The notes beneath the pieces were generated by a model. It saw nothing but the letters and a program-made list of their open reading frames with translations. It had not been told where the DNA came from and did not search any database. Shown piece after piece: positions 9,565 to 17,389 of a stretch of DNA of 64,000 bases (the first letter of the stretch is position 1; every line of letters starts with the position of its first letter). The stretch comes from an uncultured Eubacterium sp. (GTDB taxonomy: Bacteria; Bacillota; Clostridia; Lachnospirales; Lachnospiraceae): assembly GCA_910584245.1 (NCBI GenBank), contig CAJTZF010000009.1, forward strand, positions 1 to 64,000, given 5' to 3'. The position numbers and the translations under genes were made by a program.

Positions 9565-9948
9565 TTACATTCCGGCTAACTTTCGAAGATACTCCATATT
9601 CCAGTACTTTTCATCCTCTCTATCCCGGATTGCCCGGATCTCCTTTTTCGCGTATGTTTTTGCCTCCTTAACCAACTGGTCCCACTTCTTATTATAGTAA
9701 ATAACATTTACCCCGTATTCACACACGGGCAGGCTTCCCGCCCATTTGTGAGCGATATGGTAAGCAAGCGCCCAACGTCTCGTGTATTTGCAATTTCCCC
9801 ACAACTCGACCGCCCTCGTTGGCACGAGCGCCCCACACCCCCTCTTCCTTTCGATCGCGGAGCAAGTCATATATTCTGCGTTTTGAACGTGCGTTACCCT
9901 GTATTGGTCTTTTGTCTTTAATATGTAAATACCATTATCCGCGCTCAT
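9565..9948 (-). CDS. Hypothetical phage-type protein (127 aa)
   Basis: A 127-residue soluble protein beginning MSADNGIYILKT, an N-terminus I associate with small hypothetical proteins of Firmicutes phages; no function is known. It is rich in Tyr, Trp and Lys, with a basic, probably helical C-terminus (WDQLVKEAKTYAKKEIRAI). Its ATG overlaps the stop of the sigma-DUF262 gene by four bases (ATGA), so the two are translationally coupled and share the LexA-controlled promoter. Confidence 0.7.
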   Translation of the reverse strand: MSADNGIYILKTKDQYRVTHVQNAEYMTCSAIERKRGCGALVPTRAVELWGNCKYTRRWALAYHIAHKWAGSLPVCEYGVNVIYYNKKWDQLVKEAKTYAKKEIRAIRDREDEKYWNMEYLRKLAGM

Positions 9949-11663
9949 ACCACTTTTCTCCTTCCCAAGTCTGGTTTTGTTGTATAGCTTCCCAGGTATT
10001 CCTTCATAAGTGTTTCTAATTTTTCCATTTTGCGGATAACTACATTTTTATCCTTTGTTGCCTTTCTGTTTAACTCGTCATAGCATTCCCCGTCAACCTT
10101 CCTGCCGTGCAGGGACTGGGAAAACTCTGTCATAAACTGGATAAACTTCCGATCGGCCAGCCCCAGTTTAATAAACCGCGCGAACAACCCAAACCACAAA
10201 AAACTGTCCCTGGAATCAAACATGTCCAAAACCTCTTCCGTGGCGGCCTTCTCCAATCTGCCCACAAGGTCTTCAAAATCATCAAAATCAGAATAGGTAG
10301 CGTGATCCTTCATATATTTACACATATCCTCTTGCTTTTTCTTCCAATCCTCTAAATAATTGACAGCCATCACAGATTCTACGACTACCCGGTGAATCGT
10401 ACCATTTTTAAACTCTGAAACTTTATAGCCCCCCATATCTTTAAAAAATGGCATATTTGAAATAGATTTCACAATCTGGGCATACTCTGTCCCAAGCTTG
10501 GTGATGCCTCTTTGTGATGCCGTCATCGGTTTACCGTCATTGTACCGCTCAATATGGTATGCGATATCGGACTCGGTACAGTTCAGATACTGGTCATAAT
10601 TGAAATTATACTCCATAAATCTGTCCTGTAATTCCTCGGGCAAATCCGCAAACTTTTTTCCACGAATATCAAATTCCCTATTTTCCGCCACAGGAAAACC
10701 ATTTTCATCCAGTACCTCACGACCGTTTTCATCTTTGAGCATTGCCTGGTACTGTATACACCACCGCCTGATATTTTTAGTAAGCTTATATCCATTCTTG
10801 GAAAAGGCATAAGCGTTTGTGCAGCGCTGCTTACCGTCTAAATCCCAAATAATAGGCACTCCATTTATAATTTGCTCTGCAAAAATCAATGGATGCAACC
10901 GATTTCCCTGCAAAATATCCGAAATCAGATTTCCTTTCATCGCCGGGGACCACTGGTCCGATTCTCTTTGAAGAGGGTGGTCAAATCGAATCGTGTGCTT
11001 ATCCATTTTCCTAATAATGGAAAAAATACTAATCTTATCCGTTTTACATCTTTCCATCGTCTGCGTTGATACATGTTTCATCGGCTCTTCCTCCTCTTTC
11101 TGCGTTATCTGGTCCTTGTTATATAAAATACAAATGTTTTCATACGCTTTTAAACCTGCAAAATGACTTTCATACTGACTGTCCGTCAAATGTAGCCGTC
11201 TTTTTATTTCCAGGACAGAAATCTCTTCCATTTTCATCTCTACAATGCGTCTCTGGACAGAAGAAAGACTATCAAAATATTTCTCAATCCTCTCCTCCTG
11301 TTCCCCCGTATTTTCTTCCCATTCCATGTCAAACTCCGTGCAAAGGGAATCCCCAATTGTACAGGAGCCGTCCCCAACCGGTGCGTCAAGTGAAACGGAA
11401 AATAGGTCCGCCCGGCGCTTTTCCCTGTTCCGGCGGGTCATTTCTGTTTTTATTTTGTTTGACAGACACGAATATAAATACACATCAAATGTCTGCCTGC
11501 CATCGTACGTTCGCAACACTATTGTAAAAACCTCATTTGCCAGTGAATAAAAATCATCCAAATCCTTATTGTAAATACGGCCCAGTTTCGACAAAATACC
11601 ATTCACCATGTGATGAAGCTTTCTGGCCCCATTTTCATAATAACTATTTATAATCTTTTCCAT
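9945..11663 (-). CDS. Sigma-factor-like / DUF262 fusion protein, probable locus activator
   Basis: A 572-residue protein with two parts. Residues about 30-85 resemble sigma-70 region 2 (FTIVLRTYDGRQTFDVYLYS, then a basic IKTEMTRRNREKRR), and about 128-180 resemble region 4 (LSSVQRRIVEMKMEEISVLE, then an HTH-like segment). From about residue 205 a DUF262 (ParB/Srx-like) domain begins, with HPLQRESDQW, ISDILQGNRLHPLIF and the DGQQR-type loop as DLDGKQRCTNAY. DUF262 proteins often bind nucleotides and occur in restriction-like defence systems; fusion to a sigma-like domain is unusual. The start at 11663 is preceded by GGTGGTG. An internal ATG at 11081 has AGGAGG 8 bases upstream and could give a separate 378-residue DUF262-only product. 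It is divergent from the polymerase-like gene. Confidence 0.8.
   Translation of the reverse strand: MEKIINSYYENGARKLHHMVNGILSKLGRIYNKDLDDFYSLANEVFTIVLRTYDGRQTFDVYLYSCLSNKIKTEMTRRNREKRRADLFSVSLDAPVGDGSCTIGDSLCTEFDMEWEENTGEQEERIEKYFDSLSSVQRRIVEMKMEEISVLEIKRRLHLTDSQYESHFAGLKAYENICILYNKDQITQKEEEEPMKHVSTQTMERCKTDKISIFSIIRKMDKHTIRFDHPLQRESDQWSPAMKGNLISDILQGNRLHPLIFAEQIINGVPIIWDLDGKQRCTNAYAFSKNGYKLTKNIRRWCIQYQAMLKDENGREVLDENGFPVAENREFDIRGKKFADLPEELQDRFMEYNFNYDQYLNCTESDIAYHIERYNDGKPMTASQRGITKLGTEYAQIVKSISNMPFFKDMGGYKVSEFKNGTIHRVVVESVMAVNYLEDWKKKQEDMCKYMKDHATYSDFDDFEDLVGRLEKAATEEVLDMFDSRDSFLWFGLFARFIKLGLADRKFIQFMTEFSQSLHGRKVDGECYDELNRKATKDKNVVIRKMEKLETLMKEYLGSYTTKPDLGRRKVV
11081..11095 (-). promoter_or_regulatory. 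Internal ribosome binding site for a DUF262-only product
   Basis: Inside the sigma-DUF262 frame, AGGAGG is followed after 8 bases by an in-frame ATG (MKHVSTQTMERC). It sits in the Glu-rich linker between the sigma-like and DUF262 parts, where a second start would yield a complete DUF262 domain. The Glu codons of the linker could create this match by chance. Confidence 0.5.
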
Positions 11664-11711
11664 TAGAAACACCACCTGTTCAACTTTGGTTTTTATTTTT
11701 TCTGTATGAAT

Positions 11712-11740
11712 ACCATAACACGAACGCCTGTTCATGTCAA
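11712..11740 (-). promoter_or_regulatory. Sigma-A promoter of the sigma-DUF262 gene
   Basis: On the minus strand TTGACA (11735-11740) and TATGGT (11712-11717) are separated by exactly 17 bases. The spacer contains a LexA box (11721-11734), so a bound repressor would block RNA polymerase. Confidence 0.8.
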
Positions 11741-11762
11741 CACTTTTTCGAACGCATGTTTG
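11721..11762. promoter_or_regulatory. Two LexA (SOS) boxes in the divergent control region
   Basis: CGAACGCCTGTTCA (11721-11734) has the exact GAAC-N4-GTTC core of Gram-positive LexA boxes. CGAACGCATGTTTG (11749-11762) has one deviation in that core but fits the broader degenerate consensus. They lie 28 bases apart. The first overlaps the spacer of the leftward promoter and the second lies just upstream of its -35. This predicts DNA-damage induction of the locus. Confidence 0.8.
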
Positions 11763-11763
11763 A

Positions 11764-11783
11764 ATTTTTTCAAATTTTTTCAA
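11764..11783. repeat. Tandem 10-bp repeat upstream of the rightward genes
   Basis: ATTTTTTCAA occurs twice head to tail, 57 bases before the first rightward start codon. No good sigma-A -35/-10 pair was found in the rightward direction, so these repeats may be part of a promoter read by another factor, possibly the sigma-like protein encoded opposite. Confidence 0.4.
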
Positions 11784-11840
11784 GTCAAATGGAGAAATAA
11801 ATGTATGTACGATATAAAAACAGAACGAAAGGAAAAACAA

Positions 11841-12224
11841 ATGACCTTAGAACAATTAAGAGCGGCAAAACAGATCTCAAACACAAACGGAAGGCCCGCT
11901 TTTCATTTAACAGATGAAAAATGGCAAAAAGAATTTGCCATTCGGAAATCATTCCTTCAACCATATGACAAAAACATAAAAAATCTGAATGGAAAGGAAT
12001 CCGGCACATGGAACGAAGAAAGCCGCGGCTCCTATTACGGTTGCACAAACTGGCAGTCATATTGTTCTTATATCAACGATATTTTGAACAACATACATCA
12101 AGGCGGAACGGATTACTGTTTCTTTATTTATCAAGTGATGGAACTCGCCAAATTTCACTTCAACGACTTAAAAACCAAATATCGGGACGGATACTGGGAG
12201 GTGTGGTTAGAAAATGAAACATAA
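11841..12224 (+). CDS. Hypothetical protein preceding the polymerase-like gene (127 aa)
   Basis: A 127-residue soluble protein (MTLEQLRAAKQISNTNGRPA), with a mid-section rich in aromatic residues (GSYYGCTNWQSYCSYIND). I do not recognise the family. GAAAGG lies upstream of the chosen ATG; the longer frame starting in the control region was not used. Its 3' end overlaps the polymerase-like gene by 11 bases, so the two products are coupled and could act together, for example as a polymerase accessory factor (inference only). Confidence 0.7.
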   Translation: MTLEQLRAAKQISNTNGRPAFHLTDEKWQKEFAIRKSFLQPYDKNIKNLNGKESGTWNEESRGSYYGCTNWQSYCSYINDILNNIHQGGTDYCFFIYQVMELAKFHFNDLKTKYRDGYWEVWLENET

Positions 12225-14994
12225 AGGAGTTTACATACCGTCGGTCGATGCAAAAGATCTTTACTTGGCCGAACATGGACCAAACCAGGCGGGATATTCA
12301 TTAAAACGCAAAGACGGGGCATATAATTTGCGAAAATTTACAAATAGCCTGGATTATAGTTTAGACTTCATTGAGTTATCCCGTATTTACTACCGAAAAT
12401 TTCGGCGAAAAGATTTTTCATTTCAAATAGATAAACATTCCTATAGCGCCCATGTAATCAATCTCACCTTTAAGTATTCGGTAAAGGAGTGGAATCAGGT
12501 GAATTGGAATACTTATATAAAATTGGGACAGGATTACATAAATCTGACGTTTGAAGATTGCATTGCCAGAGACAGCGACGGTGAAATCGCCGGCATCCGG
12601 CTCGGTGAAACGGTTCTCTCCCCTGCCGGCGACCTTCCCGCCTGTTTTTGTGCAAATGGAAACCAGTACCGCCGTCACAAAGACCCAAAAACTATAAAAA
12701 CCAGCGCCGATCTGAGAAGGGAATTTTACAAAAACGGTTTTATATGCGACGGCGCCAAATACTGTAGATTGAAACGATCTTCCGGTTCCGCCCGCATCGG
12801 AAAATGTTTATTTATCCGGGAAGATCTGTTTACTCACATGTCAAATTACAGTTCTGGCAACTTTCGCATAAAAGGGGGACAGGAAATTGATCTAGCCGCA
12901 TATGAGAGCTATATTTCACTTACTTCCAGCAGTATCCTTGATACCCTTCCCATCGCGCCGGAAAATATTTTGCTGATTGGCGACTATGAAAGTGTATTCC
13001 GGGAAGATGTCATAGAAACGCACAATGAGAATGGCTGGCTCATGACCTCTGAGAAAAATTGTGAAATTGTAAACAGCATCTGGGACGGGCAATCTCTGGT
13101 CGATAAATCCTTACTAGGCGTTTATTCGGGATATGGAATGGTATTATTAAGAAATCTTATGTTTAAATCCTGTTGTTTTAACTGCGAGATCCAAAAATGG
13201 CTGAGAGACCATAACATTACTGACATCTCACAGCTCAACGGAAAAACGAGGGCAAAACGGGTGGAGGATATAAAGCTGATTACTACTCCGAGCAGCATCA
13301 AATATTTGAAATTTGACACATGGGACCACTGGCTTGACAACATATATCCGGAATTTGGAGTTGTCAAGCATGACAAAAAAACTCATCTGTTTAACAGCCA
13401 GCTCGTTCAGACACATTACCAGCTCATCAATACCCTCCAACTGTCAAGGGACGAAATGCAGCAATTCTTACAGCCCTCGCTGGATTTTGCACAACAGCTA
13501 AGAGACAATCCGGCCGTTGTGAGACATTTCATCAAATACCCTGATCCCAGCGACTGCAAGCCGGTGTGCGGGCCGATGAAAGATAAAAATGACGTCGTAT
13601 TTCAACTGATGTGTATCAATGACAACTTTACCCACACAAAATATTACCAGGATTTTTTACATGATCTGCTCGCTTCTTATTATAAAGGTTTGAAAAACGG
13701 CCACGTATTTGTAAATGGAAATTACTCCACCTTGTTAGGAAATCCCGTCGAAATGCTGCAACAGGCGATCGGGACCTTCCGGGGAAAAAGCCAGATTGGA
13801 ACCGGGTCCATCCACAATACCCGGTTTGCGTACGGCAAAACACTGCTCGGGTCAAGAAGCCCCCACGTCACGATGGGTAATATATGGCTGGCCAAAAATA
13901 GGGAAAATGAGGTTATTGACCGCTATCTGAATCTGACAGATGAAATCGTATGCATCAACTCCATTGGCGAAAATGTTTTGCAGCGGCTGTCGGGAGCCGA
14001 TTTTGATTCCGATTCCGTATTGCTGACTGACAACGAAGTACTAATCCGAGCGGCCAGGCGCAATTACCACCTATTTAAAACCCCCACCTGTTTTGTCACG
14101 GCAAAAAAAGTGGCGCGCGCCTACACGCCGGAGGACCAGGCAGATTTGGATATACGCACATCGGTAAATAAAATTGGAGAAATCATCAACTTATCCCAGG
14201 AGCTGAATTCACTTTTATGGGACAAAATGTACCGTGGCAGCCGGTACGACGATGTAAAAAATCTATATTATGACATCTGTCAGCTAGACGTCATGTCCGG
14301 AATTGAAATCGACAAGGCAAAAAAAGAATTTGATATTGACAACGGCAAAGAGCTAAATAAAATAAGAGAAAAATATAATGCCGTTCTGACAGATGAAAAC
14401 GGAAAAAAGAAAACGCCGCACTTTTTTTCCCACATAGCAAGGCAAAAGGGATATTATAATCCGAAAAGAAAAAACTACACGAAATATGAAACTTCTATGG
14501 ATTATTTACACACTATTATCAACGGCTTTAAAATAAAAAATGCCTATAAAAAAAACTGGCAGCCCTTTGTGTCCATTCTGGACAATAAACGTTTTCGGAC
14601 TACAAGTGTAAACCAAGAACAAATCGGGCACATATACCATATTACAAAAAAATATATGGCGGACCAAAAAAAAATATATGGTTCCGATCTGAACAAGGAG
14701 GATAAGTACACACAGGCCCAGCTTCTTTACGAGCAATTTATTTGCGAAATGAACCGTGAGACCATCGGCTTCTCAACTATGTTCGCATTGCTTCGTTCCC
14801 TGGAGGATAAGAATAACCTGGCAATCAAAAACACGTTAATGCAGTCATTATTTCTTTGTTGTAATAAAAGCTTTACAAATGCGATTTTACATTCTTCCGA
14901 TGAAATAGCATTTCTGGAACCTGGTGGAAACGACATAAAGCTTTTCGATACTGGCTACAAAATCATCAAAAAACAACTGAACTCGAAAGAATAG
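12214..14994 (+). CDS. Putative single-subunit two-barrel RNA polymerase (YonO/QDE-1-like)
   Basis: A 926-residue protein. The decisive motif is LSGADFDSDSVLL, with DFDSD at residues 596-600, matching the DxDGD metal-binding loop of double-psi-beta-barrel RNA polymerases but with Ser in place of Gly. Upstream segments keep the family order: NGNYSTLLGNPVEML (about 501-515), then SRSPHVTMGN (547-556), comparable to the Arg-Asn-Pro...His segment before the catalytic loop of QDE-1 and YonO type enzymes. Single-chain enzymes of this kind are known from phage SPbeta (YonO) and crAss-like phages, where they transcribe phage genes. Here it would serve the tail and lysis genes downstream. GGGAGGTG precedes the start. 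Assignment rests on motif context read by eye. Confidence 0.65.
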   Translation: MKHKGVYIPSVDAKDLYLAEHGPNQAGYSLKRKDGAYNLRKFTNSLDYSLDFIELSRIYYRKFRRKDFSFQIDKHSYSAHVINLTFKYSVKEWNQVNWNTYIKLGQDYINLTFEDCIARDSDGEIAGIRLGETVLSPAGDLPACFCANGNQYRRHKDPKTIKTSADLRREFYKNGFICDGAKYCRLKRSSGSARIGKCLFIREDLFTHMSNYSSGNFRIKGGQEIDLAAYESYISLTSSSILDTLPIAPENILLIGDYESVFREDVIETHNENGWLMTSEKNCEIVNSIWDGQSLVDKSLLGVYSGYGMVLLRNLMFKSCCFNCEIQKWLRDHNITDISQLNGKTRAKRVEDIKLITTPSSIKYLKFDTWDHWLDNIYPEFGVVKHDKKTHLFNSQLVQTHYQLINTLQLSRDEMQQFLQPSLDFAQQLRDNPAVVRHFIKYPDPSDCKPVCGPMKDKNDVVFQLMCINDNFTHTKYYQDFLHDLLASYYKGLKNGHVFVNGNYSTLLGNPVEMLQQAIGTFRGKSQIGTGSIHNTRFAYGKTLLGSRSPHVTMGNIWLAKNRENEVIDRYLNLTDEIVCINSIGENVLQRLSGADFDSDSVLLTDNEVLIRAARRNYHLFKTPTCFVTAKKVARAYTPEDQADLDIRTSVNKIGEIINLSQELNSLLWDKMYRGSRYDDVKNLYYDICQLDVMSGIEIDKAKKEFDIDNGKELNKIREKYNAVLTDENGKKKTPHFFSHIARQKGYYNPKRKNYTKYETSMDYLHTIINGFKIKNAYKKNWQPFVSILDNKRFRTTSVNQEQIGHIYHITKKYMADQKKIYGSDLNKEDKYTQAQLLYEQFICEMNRETIGFSTMFALLRSLEDKNNLAIKNTLMQSLFLCCNKSFTNAILHSSDEIAFLEPGGNDIKLFDTGYKIIKKQLNSKE

Positions 14995-15005
14995 GAGGTG
15001 CCGCT

Positions 15006-15320
15006 ATACAAACGGAAAAGAAATATTATAATCAAAAATGTGTAATCTCTGAAATCCAAAATAAGACCGGCTGTACGGCAAATGATGTCTCAAAGGTGCT
15101 CAATGCGCTGGGCGACGTAGTAAAGGATAAGTTCAGCGATACGAATTATTATGTGGAAATAAAGCTCTTTCCGGGATTAAAAGTTTCTTCAAAATACCTT
15201 TCACCGGAACAGTCCAGATCCAACCTGAATGCCTCAAAATCTGGTTTTATCCTTAGTCTTCACGCCGCTTTTAGCGATTATTTCAGAAAAGAAGTCCGAA
15301 ACCTCCACGCCGGCAAATAA
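15006..15320 (+). CDS. HU-like DNA-binding protein, apparently with ATA start
   Basis: About 104 residues with the N-terminal helical pattern and beta region of HU/IHF proteins: VISEIQNKTGCTANDVSKVL, then ALGDVVKDKF and YYVEIKLFPGLKVSSKYL. HU proteins bend DNA and could shape promoters of the locus. A perfect AGGAGGTG lies 6 bases before ATA at 15006, and no ATG, GTG or TTG occurs at a suitable distance; the next candidate, GTG at 15096, would remove the first helix. An AUA start is rare but the frame is open and coherent. It directly follows the polymerase-like gene. Confidence 0.6.
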   Translation: MQTEKKYYNQKCVISEIQNKTGCTANDVSKVLNALGDVVKDKFSDTNYYVEIKLFPGLKVSSKYLSPEQSRSNLNASKSGFILSLHAAFSDYFRKEVRNLHAGK

Positions 15321-15329
15321 GACGCCATT

Positions 15330-15387
15330 CGGAAATCGTCCCCGCATTTCACCACTCACAGGAAAGCGATTTTTATTTTACATGGGA
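15330..15387 (+). repeat. 58-bp intergenic repeat, copy 1
   Basis: About 50 of 58 bases match 17938-17995, including CGGAAATC, ATTTCACC, CTCACAGGA and TTTTTATTTTACAT. It lies between the HU-like gene and the 231-residue gene. A perfect 8-bp stem (GGGAGAAG / CTTCTCCC, 15384-15404) overlaps its end. It could be a promoter for the dedicated polymerase or a post-transcriptional signal. The frame also reads as a conserved peptide (ISPLTG.RFLFY), so a coding origin is possible. Confidence 0.6.
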
Positions 15388-15439
15388 GAAGGAACGCTTC
15401 TCCCAAAAAGCACTTAAAAATTTACCAAAAAAGGAGGTT

Positions 15440-16135
15440 ATGATTTATTTGAAGCTGAACTATTTCGATTTATTGTCGCCGGATCCTATTTACATTCAAA
15501 ACGTGGGCGGCATCCTCTCACCAACGCTGAGACAAATCTCTTCCATTGGAATTCAAATGTACCGCAATTATTTATCCTTCCTGTTGATGGATTCCAAGCT
15601 TTTTGAAATGCTTATTTCAAATGAAGATTTGGCTGGCATGCTGGAAACCGTTTTCAACTTTTTTATTAAGGAGAATGTCACCTATTCTCCACAAAGTAAT
15701 TGCTTTCTAGTGAGTGGTGACAGTGCGCCTACCGGCTTTATTACAAAAGAAATATTCCCCCAAATCTGTGATCTCATATGTCAGCGGAACTACATAAAAT
15801 CAAACCGAAGAGAAGATCTATCCCAGATCAAAAATAAAAAGGCTTTGGATATCATGAAAAAACTCCAAAAAGGGAGGAAATCAGCCGTAAAACAGTCAAA
15901 AGAGGATAAAAATATGGAATTAGGAAACATCCTATCCGCCGTGGCAAATAAAAGCCAGTCTCTGAACATTTTAAATATATGGGACTTAACCGTCTTCCAG
16001 GTATGGGATTGTTTTGCCAGGCTTTCCAGCAACAGCATTTATGAGATCCAATCCATGAGCGTAGCCGCATGGGGAAATAAGGACAATACATTCGATGTAA
16101 ACGCATGGTTCAAAAGAATGGACATTGTTGATTAA
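15440..16135 (+). CDS. Hypothetical protein (231 aa) between regulatory and lysis genes
   Basis: A soluble protein of about 230 residues with no recognised motif, mixed alpha-helical in appearance, with a basic central segment (MKKLQKGRKSAVKQSKEDK). It follows copy 1 of the 58-bp repeat. The start is uncertain: AAGGAGG ends only two bases before ATG 15440, whereas TTG at 15449 has better spacing. By position it could be a structural, assembly or regulatory protein of the particle. Confidence 0.65.
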   Translation: MIYLKLNYFDLLSPDPIYIQNVGGILSPTLRQISSIGIQMYRNYLSFLLMDSKLFEMLISNEDLAGMLETVFNFFIKENVTYSPQSNCFLVSGDSAPTGFITKEIFPQICDLICQRNYIKSNRREDLSQIKNKKALDIMKKLQKGRKSAVKQSKEDKNMELGNILSAVANKSQSLNILNIWDLTVFQVWDCFARLSSNSIYEIQSMSVAAWGNKDNTFDVNAWFKRMDIVD

Positions 16136-16177
16136 ACGTATTGCACCAAACAAAGTAATAAGAGAGGAGGACATATC

Positions 16178-16438
16178 ATGGACTTTCTGGACGAATTTAT
16201 AATTCCCGTTATATTAGGTATTTGCCTGTGCATCGGAATGATACTGAAATCGTGGCTGAGCGACGCCAGCCATAAATACATCCCGGCAACCGTCGCCATA
16301 CTCGGCGTTGTTTTAGCCTTGTGGATGAACCACTGGCAGATCACCCCCGAAGTCCTGTTAAAAGGACTGGTCAGCGGGCTCAGCTCAACCGGGCTCCACC
16401 AGTTGTACAAACAGCATATTGAAAAACAAAACAACTAG
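16178..16438 (+). CDS. Phage holin
   Basis: An 86-residue membrane protein with two hydrophobic segments (FIIPVILGICLCIGMILKSW and YIPATVAILGVVLALW) and the GLVSGLSSTGLHQ motif typical of the Hol44/Phage_holin_5_2 type family. Holins permeabilise the membrane so that the lysis enzyme reaches the wall. It has a strong AGGAGG and lies upstream of the amidase with two genes between. Its presence implies that producing cells lyse to release particles. Confidence 0.85.
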   Translation: MDFLDEFIIPVILGICLCIGMILKSWLSDASHKYIPATVAILGVVLALWMNHWQITPEVLLKGLVSGLSSTGLHQLYKQHIEKQNN

Positions 16439-16462
16439 CGATTAAAAAAGGAGATTACAAAA

Positions 16463-16837
16463 ATGAAACTGAAATTAAAAGAGGTTCTTACAATCAGCAC
16501 CGTTTTAAAAACAATTATCGACGACACAAGCTCCCGTATCGACCCCCTGTTGAAATTCAAGCTGCTCGGCCTTTTAAAAGCCACCGAGGGGCATGTCGAA
16601 AACTTCCAGGAAGTACGCAATGAAAAAATCAATGAATACGGAGAGAATGACGAAGACGGAAATATTTTTATCCCAAAGGAAAACCAGGAGGCAATAAAGC
16701 AATTTAACGATGCCCTGGGGGCGCTGGTCGACAGCGAAGTAACGGTAACTGCCGATAAGTTAAAAGCCGGCGACATATTTAACAAAGGGATTCCCGCGCA
16801 ATATTTAATAGCATTATATCCCTTGATCGAAGAATAA
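16463..16837 (+). CDS. Small phage protein, possibly DUF1617-like
   Basis: A 124-residue acidic, helical protein (MKLKLKEVLTISTVLKTIID). Length, N-terminus and position next to a holin resemble the DUF1617 group of Firmicutes phage proteins, whose role is unknown; the match is by general likeness only. AAAAGGAGATTACAAAA precedes the start. Confidence 0.6.
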   Translation: MKLKLKEVLTISTVLKTIIDDTSSRIDPLLKFKLLGLLKATEGHVENFQEVRNEKINEYGENDEDGNIFIPKENQEAIKQFNDALGALVDSEVTVTADKLKAGDIFNKGIPAQYLIALYPLIEE

Positions 16838-16861
16838 AACAAAGTCAAAGGAGGACATGAA

Positions 16862-17389
16862 ATGGAACTAAGTTATAAACTGGATGCCATCACACTATTT
16901 TTTCAACAGGATCTCGTCCCCCTCTTTTTGGGTCTTTTTTTATTTATGTCTGGCCTGGTCGCAATGTCTTCCGTCATCGGAAAATTTTCTATTCTCATCG
17001 GAAGGCCTGTTAAATGGGTACGAAGTAAAAATGAAGACCACCAATTACTCATAAAAACATCCCAAAACCTGTCTCTTCTTCAGGAAAAACAGGAAAATGA
17101 TATGGAACAATCCTATTTACATGATGAAGAAATGAGAAAGGATATCCGAAAGCTTACCGACCTGTTTGTCGATAAGCAGATCGACGACATGCGGTGGGAA
17201 ATCAATAACTTTGCAACCCAGGTATCCGAAAACCGTCCGTGTAATAAGGACAGCTTCCAGCACTGCATCCACACATGGGAAAAATACGAGAAGCTTCTGT
17301 CCGACCACGGAATGGAAAACGGTGAAGTAGAATTATCGATGGAACTCGTAAAGGATGCCTATCGAAAAAAAATGAAAGAAGGTTTTTAA
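16862..17389 (+). CDS. Membrane-anchored coiled-coil protein of lysis cassette
   Basis: A 175-residue protein with one N-terminal membrane helix (LVPLFLGLFLFMSGLVAM) followed by a long charged helical region (QEKQENDMEQSYLHDEEMRK) and a soluble C-terminus. I do not recognise the family. Placed between holin and amidase and directly abutting the amidase start, it may be a holin partner, anti-holin or spanin-like factor (inference). AAAGGAGGACATGAA precedes the start. Confidence 0.65.
   Translation: MELSYKLDAITLFFQQDLVPLFLGLFLFMSGLVAMSSVIGKFSILIGRPVKWVRSKNEDHQLLIKTSQNLSLLQEKQENDMEQSYLHDEEMRKDIRKLTDLFVDKQIDDMRWEINNFATQVSENRPCNKDSFQHCIHTWEKYEKLLSDHGMENGEVELSMELVKDAYRKKMKEGF

Noticed and set aside
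11641..11663. A third LexA box near the sigma-DUF262 start (CACCTGTTC)
   Set aside because: Only one half-site is present; there is no GAAC arm at the right spacing.
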